Assembly (NCBI GenBank): GCA_021531755.1 | Contig: JADYUK010000013.1 | Span: 1 to 64,000, forward strand | Source: Hoylesella loescheii | GTDB lineage: Bacteria; Bacteroidota; Bacteroidia; Bacteroidales; Bacteroidaceae | Length of the DNA stretch: 64,000 bases | Direction of reading: 5' to 3' | Shown here: in pieces, positions 1 through 7,437 of the stretch | Numbering within the stretch: the first letter of the stretch is position 1 | How the letters are laid out: the number at the start of each line of letters is the position of its first letter | Position numbers and translations under genes: made by a program | The notes under the pieces: generated by a model | Database searches by the model: none | What the model saw: the letters and a program-made list of their open reading frames with translations, nothing else | What the model was told of the DNA's origin: nothing

Positions 1-393
1 CAAAAGGTCGCACGCATTATTGTCGCTCTGTTTCAATGACCATTCTATTAACTCTGCAAATGTGAAATAACGCATATCTTCAACTATTGAAAGCATAGGC
101 GACCATGTCTCAGCGTCCAGACTATCCTTGTGTACAAGAACAGAGTCGCTCAGTGTCAGTCCTTTCTTGTGCAAGTATTCTGCTACGTATAAAGCCTGTG
201 GAAATTTCATGACGCTATGCATGGCAAAAGCACTATCCTCCTGATGACAGCAATATAAATCCCCATTCATAATGCTTGCCCCATATGAAAAACAAGGGGA
301 TTGACCTTTCGCCCCTGTAGTCTGGATGTAAGCTAAGAAAAAGGTGAGAAACATAAAGTGTTGCCAGATGAATGAATTTATCTTGTCTTTCAT
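1..393 (-). CDS. bla: Class A beta-lactamase (CfxA-like subclass A2), N-terminal part only
   Basis: A reading frame open to the left window edge encodes the first 131 residues of a serine beta-lactamase, which hydrolyses beta-lactam antibiotics in the periplasm. Residues 1 to about 31 look like a signal sequence (charged start, then hydrophobic FMFLTFFLAY). The active-site SxxK motif is S60-V-M-K63 and the SDN motif is residues 123-125. The segment around DAETWSPML (residues 93-101) closely resembles the CfxA region DPKTWSPML as I remember it. The KTG motif and omega loop lie beyond the window. The ATG is 4 bases after the stop of the upstream acetyltransferase gene, so it is probably the last or a late gene of that operon. 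Family assignment is confident; substrate range and completeness cannot be judged. Confidence 0.88.
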   Translation of the reverse strand, partial: MKDKINSFIWQHFMFLTFFLAYIQTTGAKGQSPCFSYGASIMNGDLYCCHQEDSAFAMHSVMKFPQALYVAEYLHKKGLTLSDSVLVHKDSLDAETWSPMLSIVEDMRYFTFAELIEWSLKQSDNNACDLL

Positions 394-397
394 TTTT

Positions 398-961
398 CTA
401 AATCTTCTTTATGAACATGGCCGGTATACCACCAACAACAGTTCTTGGTTCTACATCTTTTGTTACTACAGCTCCAGCTGCAACAATGGCACCTTCGCTT
501 ATTGTCACTCCTTGCAGGATTGTAACATTTGCTCCAATCCAAACCTTGTCTTCTATACGAATAGGCTTGAATGTCATGTCGCCACGATGTTCAGGATCTG
601 GATTGTGATTGATAGTACAGAGTGTTGCATTGTGTCCTATAAGACAATCATTGCCAATGAAGATGCCTCCTTGATCCTGGAACTTACAACCGCTATTGAT
701 GAATACCCGCTCACCGATATGGGTATTCTTTCCACAATCGGTATTGAAAGGAGGAAACATGCCGAATGTCTCTGGTACGTCAATGTCCCAAAGGTCGGAG
801 AACAGCTTTCTAAGCTCCTCTGGCGTGTGGTACTTATTATTTATCTCCATGGTAATGCGAATAGCCTCTTGTGCCATCTGGTGCATGAAGAGGTGTGGTT
901 CGCTACCGTTCTCGACAGGGTTCCCTGCTGCTATGTAATCTCTATATTCTTGTACTGTCAT
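398..961 (-). CDS. Maltose/galactoside O-acetyltransferase family protein (left-handed beta-helix)
   Basis: This 187-residue protein belongs to the hexapeptide-repeat acetyltransferases, which move acetyl from acetyl-CoA to a hydroxyl of a sugar or similar small molecule in the cytoplasm. It has an N-terminal helical part (about residues 1-60) followed by imperfect hexapeptide turns such as HIGERVFI, FIGNDCLIG and WIGANVTILQGVTI. The likely catalytic histidine is H119 in INHNPDP, matching the NHP-type motif of the LacA/Maa branch. Length is typical. It starts only 2 bases after the thioesterase stop and is followed 4 bases later by the beta-lactamase, so co-transcription is likely. The true acceptor is not visible; a xenobiotic acetyltransferase role is a less likely alternative. 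Confidence 0.85.
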   Translation of the reverse strand: MTVQEYRDYIAAGNPVENGSEPHLFMHQMAQEAIRITMEINNKYHTPEELRKLFSDLWDIDVPETFGMFPPFNTDCGKNTHIGERVFINSGCKFQDQGGIFIGNDCLIGHNATLCTINHNPDPEHRGDMTFKPIRIEDKVWIGANVTILQGVTISEGAIVAAGAVVTKDVEPRTVVGGIPAMFIKKI

Positions 962-963
962 AT

Positions 964-1665
964 CTATTCAAAAGCAATTACGGCACATGTTCCGCGCTCA
1001 CATTTCAGTTCGATGTAATATTTGTTATCATCCACATAAACAAGGGGAGTGAGTTCTTCGCTCTGACATGCTGCCACTTTATATTCTACTCTGACTCGTT
1101 TGATAATGAAGTCAGAAGGGATAAGTTCCTGAGCAATACGGATGTAGCAACAGTTGTTCATGTGGTGATTGTAATCAATGTCATCACGTGTGACCACGAC
1201 AGGAGCACATACTGTTGGCTCAACTTTTGGCAGACGTACACGACGGTCACAGTATTCCATCGGGAACTTCTCGTCCATGGTCAACGAGTCTATCATCTCT
1301 TGCGGCAGAGGACTCAGCTTTGCTGTCTGTAAGTCTATGAATGCTCCCATGCTGTAGCTCACGTAACATGGTTCACCTTGTTCATCACGGATGATGTCAT
1401 TACGGAATCCGAATAGTGGCTTGCACTCATAGATACTTGTTGATATTGTCAGCTTCTCGCGGAGTTCCGGCACTCGTATGATGTCAACCTGACGTGCAGC
1501 TAACAGCTGAGCACGATGCTCATTCTCAAAGACCTCTTTAGCGTATGGCTCAGAATCTATCCAGAGATCATCGCAGTCGTGCATCATCTGAAACGCCGAG
1601 AACAGTTTCAATCGCTTATGCTCATCAACCCTTGTTGGGGTACATTTTTCTTCTATCTTATACAT
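964..1665 (-). CDS. Acyl-ACP thioesterase (FatA/FatB-like double hotdog)
   Basis: The 233-residue protein matches bacterial acyl-ACP thioesterases, which release free fatty acids from acyl carrier protein in the cytoplasm. Two hotdog halves are expected: an N-terminal half (about 1-135) and a C-terminal half with the signature D162-IDYNHHMNN-171, which resembles the active-site segment of plant FatA/FatB enzymes. No signal peptide or membrane segment is seen. It lies 41 bases after the FKBP gene and 2 bases before the acetyltransferase gene on the same strand. Bacteroidales genomes usually carry one such gene. Chain-length preference cannot be read from the sequence. Confidence 0.87.
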   Translation of the reverse strand: MYKIEEKCTPTRVDEHKRLKLFSAFQMMHDCDDLWIDSEPYAKEVFENEHRAQLLAARQVDIIRVPELREKLTISTSIYECKPLFGFRNDIIRDEQGEPCYVSYSMGAFIDLQTAKLSPLPQEMIDSLTMDEKFPMEYCDRRVRLPKVEPTVCAPVVVTRDDIDYNHHMNNCCYIRIAQELIPSDFIIKRVRVEYKVAACQSEELTPLVYVDDNKYYIELKCERGTCAVIAFE

Positions 1666-1706
1666 TTGGCTTTATTCACATCATGTTTATATGCTGTTTC
1701 CTTTAC

Positions 1707-2111
1707 TTACGCAATGCCAAGAAGCTCAATCTCAAAGATAAGTGTAGAACCTCCGGGGATGCCAGGCTGTGAGAACTTGCCATAACCCATTTCGGCAGGG
1801 ATATAGACCTCCCATTTATCGCCCACACACATTTGCTGCATGGCAATGATCCAACCTTCAATGAGGTCACACAGACGGATTGCCAATGGAGCACCGCCAC
1901 GGCTGCTGTCAAACTGTTTGCCGTCGATGGTACGACCTGTGTAATGGGCAGTGACTATGCTTCGAGGCGTAGGATGCTTTTCGTCAGCCTTGCCCTCTGC
2001 CATTACCTTATAATAAATACCCTTGGGGAGCGGTTTCACTCCCTCCTCCTGTGATTTGTTAGTAAGCCAATTTTTATTAACTTGTGCGTATTCTCTTTTA
2101 TTCATGTCCAT
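1707..2111 (-). CDS. FKBP-type peptidyl-prolyl cis-trans isomerase, cytoplasmic
   Basis: This 134-residue protein carries one FKBP domain over roughly residues 40-134, catalysing proline cis-trans isomerisation. Recognisable core stretches are VTAHYTGRTIDGKQFDSS, the helix region LIEGWIIAMQQMCVGDKW, and the C-terminal strand GIPGGSTLIFEIELLGIA with the usual G-[YF]-G loop (EMGYGKF). There is no signal peptide or lipobox, unlike many Bacteroidetes FKBPs that are lipoproteins, so it is probably cytosolic. M3 is a possible alternative start. It sits between the FMN-binding protein and the thioesterase on the same strand. Substrates are unknown. Confidence 0.92.
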   Translation of the reverse strand: MDMNKREYAQVNKNWLTNKSQEEGVKPLPKGIYYKVMAEGKADEKHPTPRSIVTAHYTGRTIDGKQFDSSRGGAPLAIRLCDLIEGWIIAMQQMCVGDKWEVYIPAEMGYGKFSQPGIPGGSTLIFEIELLGIA

Positions 2112-2171
2112 ACGTTATTTGTTCGCAGATAAACCACCAAAGCAATCTGCATGATGATTATTTCATTATGC

Positions 2172-2642
2172 CTAAAACTTAAAATGTATGGGTTTTGCAA
2201 ACTCATCTCTATTCTCCAGCCCCTTAACATGGCCGAGGTTGGTAATCCACCCGTCGATGTTTTTCAGATAGAAAACCTTGAAGATGGGGTTGTCTCGCAT
2301 GTTCTTGTATAGCGCATTCACGATGGCACTCTTTTCTATGATGGCATCCCTAATGTCCTGCCTTTCCTCAAACATAACCTCAGCCGAGAAACGGATCCAA
2401 GGAGTCTGCATCTCGTTCTTTTCCAGTTTGCAGCCGCAAAGTTCAATACAGGGATTGGCTTGCAGTTCTGCATAGACCTCCTTCTTAGAATTGGTGCAGA
2501 ACCACAGCTTCTCATCCTCCAACACCATATACTGCATCGGACGAACCTTCGGCTTGCCGTCCAACCCTATTGTCGCCAAGAACTGGATGCCGACATTGTC
2601 CAGATAGTTGGCCACATCGCGTAATGTTATCTCTTGTTCCAT
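2172..2642 (-). CDS. Pyridoxamine 5'-phosphate oxidase family (FMN-binding split barrel) protein
   Basis: A 156-residue single-domain protein with the N-terminal split-barrel pattern of the PNPOx-like superfamily: FLATIGLDGKPKVRPMQYMVLEDEKLWF around residues 17-45, followed by TNSKKEVYAELQANPCIELCG. Members of this branch are small flavin- or F420/haem-binding oxidoreductases; this is not PdxH itself, which is longer and has different substrate residues. It lies 8 bases upstream-to-downstream of the thioredoxin gene on the same strand, which is a weak hint at redox work. The cofactor and reaction are unknown. Confidence 0.85.
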   Translation of the reverse strand: MEQEITLRDVANYLDNVGIQFLATIGLDGKPKVRPMQYMVLEDEKLWFCTNSKKEVYAELQANPCIELCGCKLEKNEMQTPWIRFSAEVMFEERQDIRDAIIEKSAIVNALYKNMRDNPIFKVFYLKNIDGWITNLGHVKGLENRDEFAKPIHFKF

Positions 2643-2650
2643 AATGACAT

Positions 2651-2953
2651 TTATCCTAAAAATGGGTCAATCGTTGCCAATAACTCTGATTTCTGCATTA
2701 CTCCGCTCGTTCTCCACAGCACTTCGCCGTGCCTGAACAGCATGAGTGTGGGCACAGACTGTATGCCATACCGGTTTGCTGTCACTCCATACTTGTCCAC
2801 ATCCACCTTGATGATGCGGATTCTGTCACCCAGCACTTCCTTCACCTGTTCTAAGATGGGGTGCATCATCTTGCATGGCTGGCACCATGCGGCGAAGAAA
2901 TCGACCAAGACAAGTTGGTCGCCTGATATAACGTCTTTGAATGTTTCCATCAT
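2651..2953 (-). CDS. Thioredoxin
   Basis: A 100-residue thioredoxin of normal length with the redox-active site W23-C24-Q-P-C27-K28, where the usual Gly-Pro pair is Gln-Pro, and the cis-proline region SVPTLMLFRHG near residue 67. No signal peptide is present, so it acts in the cytoplasm as a dithiol reductant. The CQPC variant may shift the redox potential relative to CGPC. Two ATG codons stand in tandem at the start; the first directly abuts the stop codon of the upstream HTH gene (2954), which implies translational coupling in one operon. Confidence 0.93.
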   Translation of the reverse strand: MMETFKDVISGDQLVLVDFFAAWCQPCKMMHPILEQVKEVLGDRIRIIKVDVDKYGVTANRYGIQSVPTLMLFRHGEVLWRTSGVMQKSELLATIDPFLG

Positions 2954-3718
2954 TTAAACTATTGACAAATTACCTTTGGAATAGGTCATGCTTTCTGCCT
3001 CATAAACAAGAACATCATCGAAGACCTTGATGTCTCGTTTCTTATTCAACCATCTTTGCTCATTAGACCTATACCAAAGGTTTATGATACAGATGCTTTC
3101 TTTAGGGGTTGCCTTTTTCTTTTGTGTATTCTCTGTTAGGACATCTTTATATGTCGAAATGAAAACAGTTTCAACATCCTCAATGTTCTCTGGAGTCTGT
3201 TGAATAGAATCGCTAAAGCAACCTATCCATAAAGAAAATGGTTCTCGAAAATTTCTCAAATGTTCATGCCAAGGAGCCACTCTCATATGTATTGGAGTTT
3301 CTGAGCGATGGAGGCCAAAATACCTATAGTCATCTTTGTTTATTGGATACCCTTTACCCTTTTTGCTGCCCGAACAGTAATAGAAACTGAACAAATGACA
3401 ATCACAAGTGTTTGGGTCATTCAAATACTTGTACAAAGATGCAAAAGACTCAAATGGTCCAACCCATTGAATCGTGAAAACCTTTCTAATATCTTCCATT
3501 TTTGATTCCTTTCTCTTGATTGGCCCAGAATGATTGCCACGGTTCAACTTGATGCCATGCTTGTTAAGTATGCGGAACACAGAGCTTCGGCTTCTGAAAC
3601 CGCTGGCTCTCCATACTTCATCAATGGGATGACCTGCAACATACAGGTTGATGACTGTCTTTTCTCTGTCGAGCTTCTGCATCTTTGCTGACGAGACGGG
3701 AGGTAGTGACACTATCAT
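2954..3718 (-). CDS. HTH plus GIY-YIG-like domain protein, function unknown
   Basis: I do not recognise this 254-residue protein as a named family. Residues 14-58 look like a homeodomain-like helix-turn-helix (PIDEVWRASGFRSRSSVF then RILNKHGI), similar to the DNA-binding end of resolvases and transposases. Residues about 78-250 have features of a GIY-YIG nuclease fold: F112-Y-Y, then Y133-F-G, a following arginine (R146) with H151 and H153, and a glutamate (E183) in IEDVETVFI. This reading is by eye and uncertain. M13 and M74 are alternative starts; M74 would give only the second domain. It lies 72 bases after mnmE and directly abuts thioredoxin. It could be a domesticated mobile-element protein or a nucleic-acid-processing enzyme. 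Confidence 0.6.
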   Translation of the reverse strand: MIVSLPPVSSAKMQKLDREKTVINLYVAGHPIDEVWRASGFRSRSSVFRILNKHGIKLNRGNHSGPIKRKESKMEDIRKVFTIQWVGPFESFASLYKYLNDPNTCDCHLFSFYYCSGSKKGKGYPINKDDYRYFGLHRSETPIHMRVAPWHEHLRNFREPFSLWIGCFSDSIQQTPENIEDVETVFISTYKDVLTENTQKKKATPKESICIINLWYRSNEQRWLNKKRDIKVFDDVLVYEAESMTYSKGNLSIV

Positions 3719-3790
3719 CTTTTCCTGTAAAATTGACTACATGTTCCGCAGACTTACGCAGGTCAAGAACCTCTTCCGGCAAAACATCCA

Positions 3791-5113
3791 TCACTTACCG
3801 ATGCAGAAATGAGAAAAGATATTTTGGAGAATATCATCGGGAGTGATGGGGCCACCGAGAATAGACGAGAGATGGTATAGACATTGGCGCAAATCCTCTG
3901 ACACGAGATCGCCGGTGAGGGAGCATGCCAGAGCATTCTCAGCCTTGGTAATGTCAGACAATGCGTATTCAAGAGCCTGCTTATGACGCATATTGGTTAT
4001 GAGGACTGCTGACGAGTCTGTGCGTGGCGCGTGATCTGCCAGGCGCTCGCGCAGCCATTCCAAACCTGTTCCGTTTATAGCTTGGAAATCTCTTGTCTTA
4101 TTGGTCACATGGATGATGTGCTGCCCCGGCCGTATCACGATATCAGCAAATGGTATTCCGGGCTCGTTGACAGATATGATAATGCTTGCAGACGAGGCAG
4201 CCTTTAGAGATCTCTCTATGCCGAGCCGCTCAATCGTATCATCTGTGTGACGAATTCCCGCAGTGTCCAGAAAGCGGAACAGGACACCTCCGATGGTCAC
4301 TGTGTCCTCGATTACATCGCGCGTTGTGCCTTGGATATCTGAGACAATGGCCTTATCCTCGCCGAGTAGGGCATTCAGCAAAGTCGACTTCCCCACATTA
4401 GGAGGGCCTATTATTGCCACTGGCACTCCGTTCTTGATGGCATTCCCATCGTCGAAAGAGGTTGCGAGCCGGGCTATCTCTTCCTTAATATCCTTGGTCA
4501 GGGCAGCCAGCTTTTGTCTGTCAGCGAACTCAACATCTTCCTCAGAGAAGTCCAATTCGAGCTCGAGCAAGGATGTCATCTCAAGGAGCTTGTCTCTTAG
4601 TTCTCCCAGTCTGCCGGAGACGCTCCCGCGCATCTGTCTCATGGCTATCAGATGTTGCGACTCTGTCTGCGAAGCTATGAGGTCAGCGACAGCCTCTGCC
4701 TGTGTGAGGTCGAGTTTACCGTTCAGGAATGCGCGTTTAGTATATTCGCCAGGCTCGGCCATGGAACATCCCTCCGAGATGAGCAGTGATAATATCTTCT
4801 GGATCACATACGATGAGCCATGACATGATATCTCGACACCGTCTTCGCCAGTGTATGAATGTGGCGCCCTGAAGATTGTGACGAGGACATCATCGATGAC
4901 ATGCAGCTTGTTCTCGCCTGTATCATCTCGCTTGGCAACAATCGTACCATAATGGACAGTATATCCCGCAGCAAGGGTAAGATTGCTGTCTTTTCTCTTT
5001 CCGACAAATATTCTGCTGACACATTCTATTGCCATCGGGCCAGACACCCTTATTATGGCTATTGCTCCTCCAGGGGCATTAGCCATAGCACATATTGTTG
5101 AATTGTTAACCAT
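3791..5113 (-). CDS. mnmE: tRNA uridine-5-carboxymethylaminomethyl modification GTPase MnmE
   Basis: MnmE works with MnmG to modify U34 of certain tRNAs, using GTP, a folate and FAD, in the cytoplasm. The 440-residue protein has the N-terminal folate-binding domain (1-120), a helical domain, an inserted G domain with P-loop G236-PPNVGKS-243, G2 TTRD (263-266) and G3 DTAG (283-286), and the C-terminal CIGK (437-440) that carries the family's conserved cysteine. The G4 motif reads NKTRD (from 338) instead of NKxD, and the segment between G3 and G4 looks short. It begins 14 bases after the helicase stop, on the same strand, so the two are probably co-transcribed. Confidence 0.96.
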   Translation of the reverse strand: MVNNSTICAMANAPGGAIAIIRVSGPMAIECVSRIFVGKRKDSNLTLAAGYTVHYGTIVAKRDDTGENKLHVIDDVLVTIFRAPHSYTGEDGVEISCHGSSYVIQKILSLLISEGCSMAEPGEYTKRAFLNGKLDLTQAEAVADLIASQTESQHLIAMRQMRGSVSGRLGELRDKLLEMTSLLELELDFSEEDVEFADRQKLAALTKDIKEEIARLATSFDDGNAIKNGVPVAIIGPPNVGKSTLLNALLGEDKAIVSDIQGTTRDVIEDTVTIGGVLFRFLDTAGIRHTDDTIERLGIERSLKAASSASIIISVNEPGIPFADIVIRPGQHIIHVTNKTRDFQAINGTGLEWLRERLADHAPRTDSSAVLITNMRHKQALEYALSDITKAENALACSLTGDLVSEDLRQCLYHLSSILGGPITPDDILQNIFSHFCIGK

Positions 5114-5127
5114 ATGATATACTAAGA

Positions 5128-7014
5128 TTACTTGTTTTTCCTTACTCTTGACAGAGAGGCCTGTCGCGAGCTGTCAGTTATAGAGGCCTGTGCCTTGCTC
5201 TTAAGATATTGCTTGACAGAGAACCCTTCATGAGAAGTCGTCTTGAGAGTTGCCATCTTAATACTGTATGATAGTTTCAGGTTATCGACAGCATTCTTCA
5301 TTTTCTTTCTTGTCGCTTTGTTATTGATTGTTACGGAGACGACCTCAGATACATTCACGACTTGCTTGACAATGCTTCTCAGCTTTCCGGTGAAATATTG
5401 AGCCGCAGAGATTGTCCTCAGCCTGAGTCTCTCGTCGCTAGCAAAGTCCTTTCCTGCCTGACTGATAAGAGTGTCATACTGTAACCTGAACCTATTAGCT
5501 ACATCTTGCACTTCCGCCTGTAACTGCTGGCGGTTAGCCCTCAACATCTCGATATACGCCTGTTGGGTATTGATGAACGTCTCGTATGCCACTCTCATAA
5601 GGTGATCATAGTCATTTGCTATTGTGGAGAAAGAGAACTGCTCAGAAAGCAGAGAATAGAAGAATTGATATCTCAAGAGAGGCAATGACTGTTTATGCGT
5701 CTCCATATCTGCTGTTGCTCGTTCCATGAAATGGATGACATCAAAGTCTGTAATGACCGTCCTCTCTGTGATAGGCGAAGAGAGTATCAGGCCCTCTAAT
5801 GTACGGCATCTTGAGAGAGCGACATACGCCTGTCCCGGCGCGAATGACTTATTAATATCAAGGACGGCATGGCTGAATGTCAGCCCCTGAGACTTATGTA
5901 CAGTGATGGCCCACGCGAGACGCAGGGGGTATTGTGTGAATGTGCCTTCGACTTCCTCAGTAATTTCCTTTGTCGTCTCGTCAACAGAGAACTTTATATT
6001 TTCCCATTGCTCAGGTTTGACTACGATAGTGTCTGTTCCTTCCCCTGTTTCTTTATTACACCTGACAGTTATGACATTATTTGAGATACTCACGACACGT
6101 CCAATGCGCCCATTATAGTAGCGCTTATCCGTTGAAGTGTCGTTCCTTACAAACATCACCTGTGCTCCGACTTTCAGCGTGAGCGACAAGTCTGTAGGAT
6201 ATGAATATTCTGGGAATGTTCCGGAGATTTTTGCCTTATGAGTGAACGGCACCTCATCAAGCATGGCAAGTCTAAGCTCGTTGTATGAATTTGCTGTGGC
6301 ATTATGTGTTGTGAGTCTGATCCACTCGTTATCGTCAAAGTCTGTTTTCTCTGTTACGCAACGTTTATTCAGCTCATCAAGGATTTCGCGCGACACACGG
6401 TTCTCGCGTATTGCTGCAAGAATGTTTATGAACTTGCTGTCCTGCTGACGATATATATGGCTTAGCTCTATGGTAACATATTCGAGTTGCTTCAACGCTA
6501 TAGAGCTGAAGAAGTAGGGCGTATCATAATACTGGGACATTATTGTCCACTCATTATCCTTGACGACAGGAGGCAGCTGCTGAAGGTCGCCTATTAGGAG
6601 GAGCTGTATTCCACCAAAGGGTTTATGTGGATTACGATATCGCCTGAGAGTATCGTCAATAGCATCGAGAAGGTCAGAGCGCACCATAGATATCTCGTCA
6701 ATTACAAGAAGGTCAAGAGAACGAATGAGATCTTTCTTCTCCTTACTCATGCGGAAGAATCTCTGTTTTTTCTCGTTGCGTAATCCAGGGATAAAGGGCG
6801 TAAAGGGTAACTGGAAGAAAGAGTGAATTGTTTGCCCACAGGCATTGATAGCAGCAACGCCAGTGGGTGCAAGAATGACCATACGTTTTGGCGACAGCTC
6901 TCGCAGTTTGCGGAGAAACGTGGTCTTTCCTGTACCTGCTTTCCCGGTCAAGAACACAGATATCTGGGTTCCCTCAAGGAATTGCCATGCAAGATTCATC
7001 TCTTCATTATGCAT
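5128..7014 (-). CDS. Pif1-like SF1 DNA helicase (AAA) with C-terminal wing
   Basis: A 628-residue ATP-dependent helicase of the SF1B Pif1/RecD type. Motif I is G24-KAGTGKTT-32, motif Ia APTGVAAINA (49-58), motif II D106-EISM, motif III G142-DLQQLPPV, and the C-terminal helicase motifs include the AWAITVHKSQGLTFSHAVLD and YVALSRC segments. The last 200 residues are a helix-rich tail with a basic end (SRVRKNK). Such proteins unwind DNA forks, R-loops or G-quadruplexes in other organisms; the bacterial role is less certain. It is the first gene of the minus-strand run and is followed by mnmE after 14 bases. The 420-base stretch upstream should contain its promoter. Confidence 0.9.
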   Translation of the reverse strand: MHNEEMNLAWQFLEGTQISVFLTGKAGTGKTTFLRKLRELSPKRMVILAPTGVAAINACGQTIHSFFQLPFTPFIPGLRNEKKQRFFRMSKEKKDLIRSLDLLVIDEISMVRSDLLDAIDDTLRRYRNPHKPFGGIQLLLIGDLQQLPPVVKDNEWTIMSQYYDTPYFFSSIALKQLEYVTIELSHIYRQQDSKFINILAAIRENRVSREILDELNKRCVTEKTDFDDNEWIRLTTHNATANSYNELRLAMLDEVPFTHKAKISGTFPEYSYPTDLSLTLKVGAQVMFVRNDTSTDKRYYNGRIGRVVSISNNVITVRCNKETGEGTDTIVVKPEQWENIKFSVDETTKEITEEVEGTFTQYPLRLAWAITVHKSQGLTFSHAVLDINKSFAPGQAYVALSRCRTLEGLILSSPITERTVITDFDVIHFMERATADMETHKQSLPLLRYQFFYSLLSEQFSFSTIANDYDHLMRVAYETFINTQQAYIEMLRANRQQLQAEVQDVANRFRLQYDTLISQAGKDFASDERLRLRTISAAQYFTGKLRSIVKQVVNVSEVVSVTINNKATRKKMKNAVDNLKLSYSIKMATLKTTSHEGFSVKQYLKSKAQASITDSSRQASLSRVRKNK

Positions 7015-7437
7015 CTCTTTCTATTATATTGTTTGTCAGAATGTTATAACTTCAACTCAATATATCCCATGAAGATTATACCATGTGATTCATGTATACT
7101 TCATACCACATTTGCCATATTGATATTGGTAAAGATGTATGGGCTGCATCTCATGATTATTTTCATGTTCTATTATCCTCTAATCAGATTCTATCATTCA
7201 TCTACCCTACTCTACCCCATTCATCCGCCTACAAATCATGTCACATGGGATTGTGAGGAGATTGTGTAGATATACATAGCACGAAACTCGATTCGTTGTA
7301 CATATCATACAAATAAAAGCCGGAATTCCATAACCATGCGTGATATACGACACTTGGGATTCCGGCTTTTATTGTGCATTCAGAGTATGGGCTTTGGTAT
7401 TTTTTTCATACCAACTTCATGCGATACTTCAGCATTT
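7015..7437. other. Intergenic region between helicase start and uxaC end
   Basis: No gene is visible. The part next to the helicase (7015-7310) is AT-rich and must carry the helicase promoter, though I cannot see a convincing TAnnTTTG box. The part near 7315-7370 holds the uxaC terminator hairpin listed separately. Confidence 0.6.
7315..7370 (-). terminator. Hairpin terminator after uxaC
   Basis: Arms AAAAGCCGGAAT (7315-7326) and ATTCCGGCTTTT (7359-7370) are perfectly complementary and extend three further pairs inward with one G-U. Runs of A and T at the two ends mean it could terminate in either direction, but only uxaC (minus) reads into it. Confidence 0.85.

Noticed and set aside
344-1018. 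224-codon open frame on the plus strand
   Set aside because: It is antisense to the acetyltransferase and the end of the thioesterase, both of which have clear motifs.
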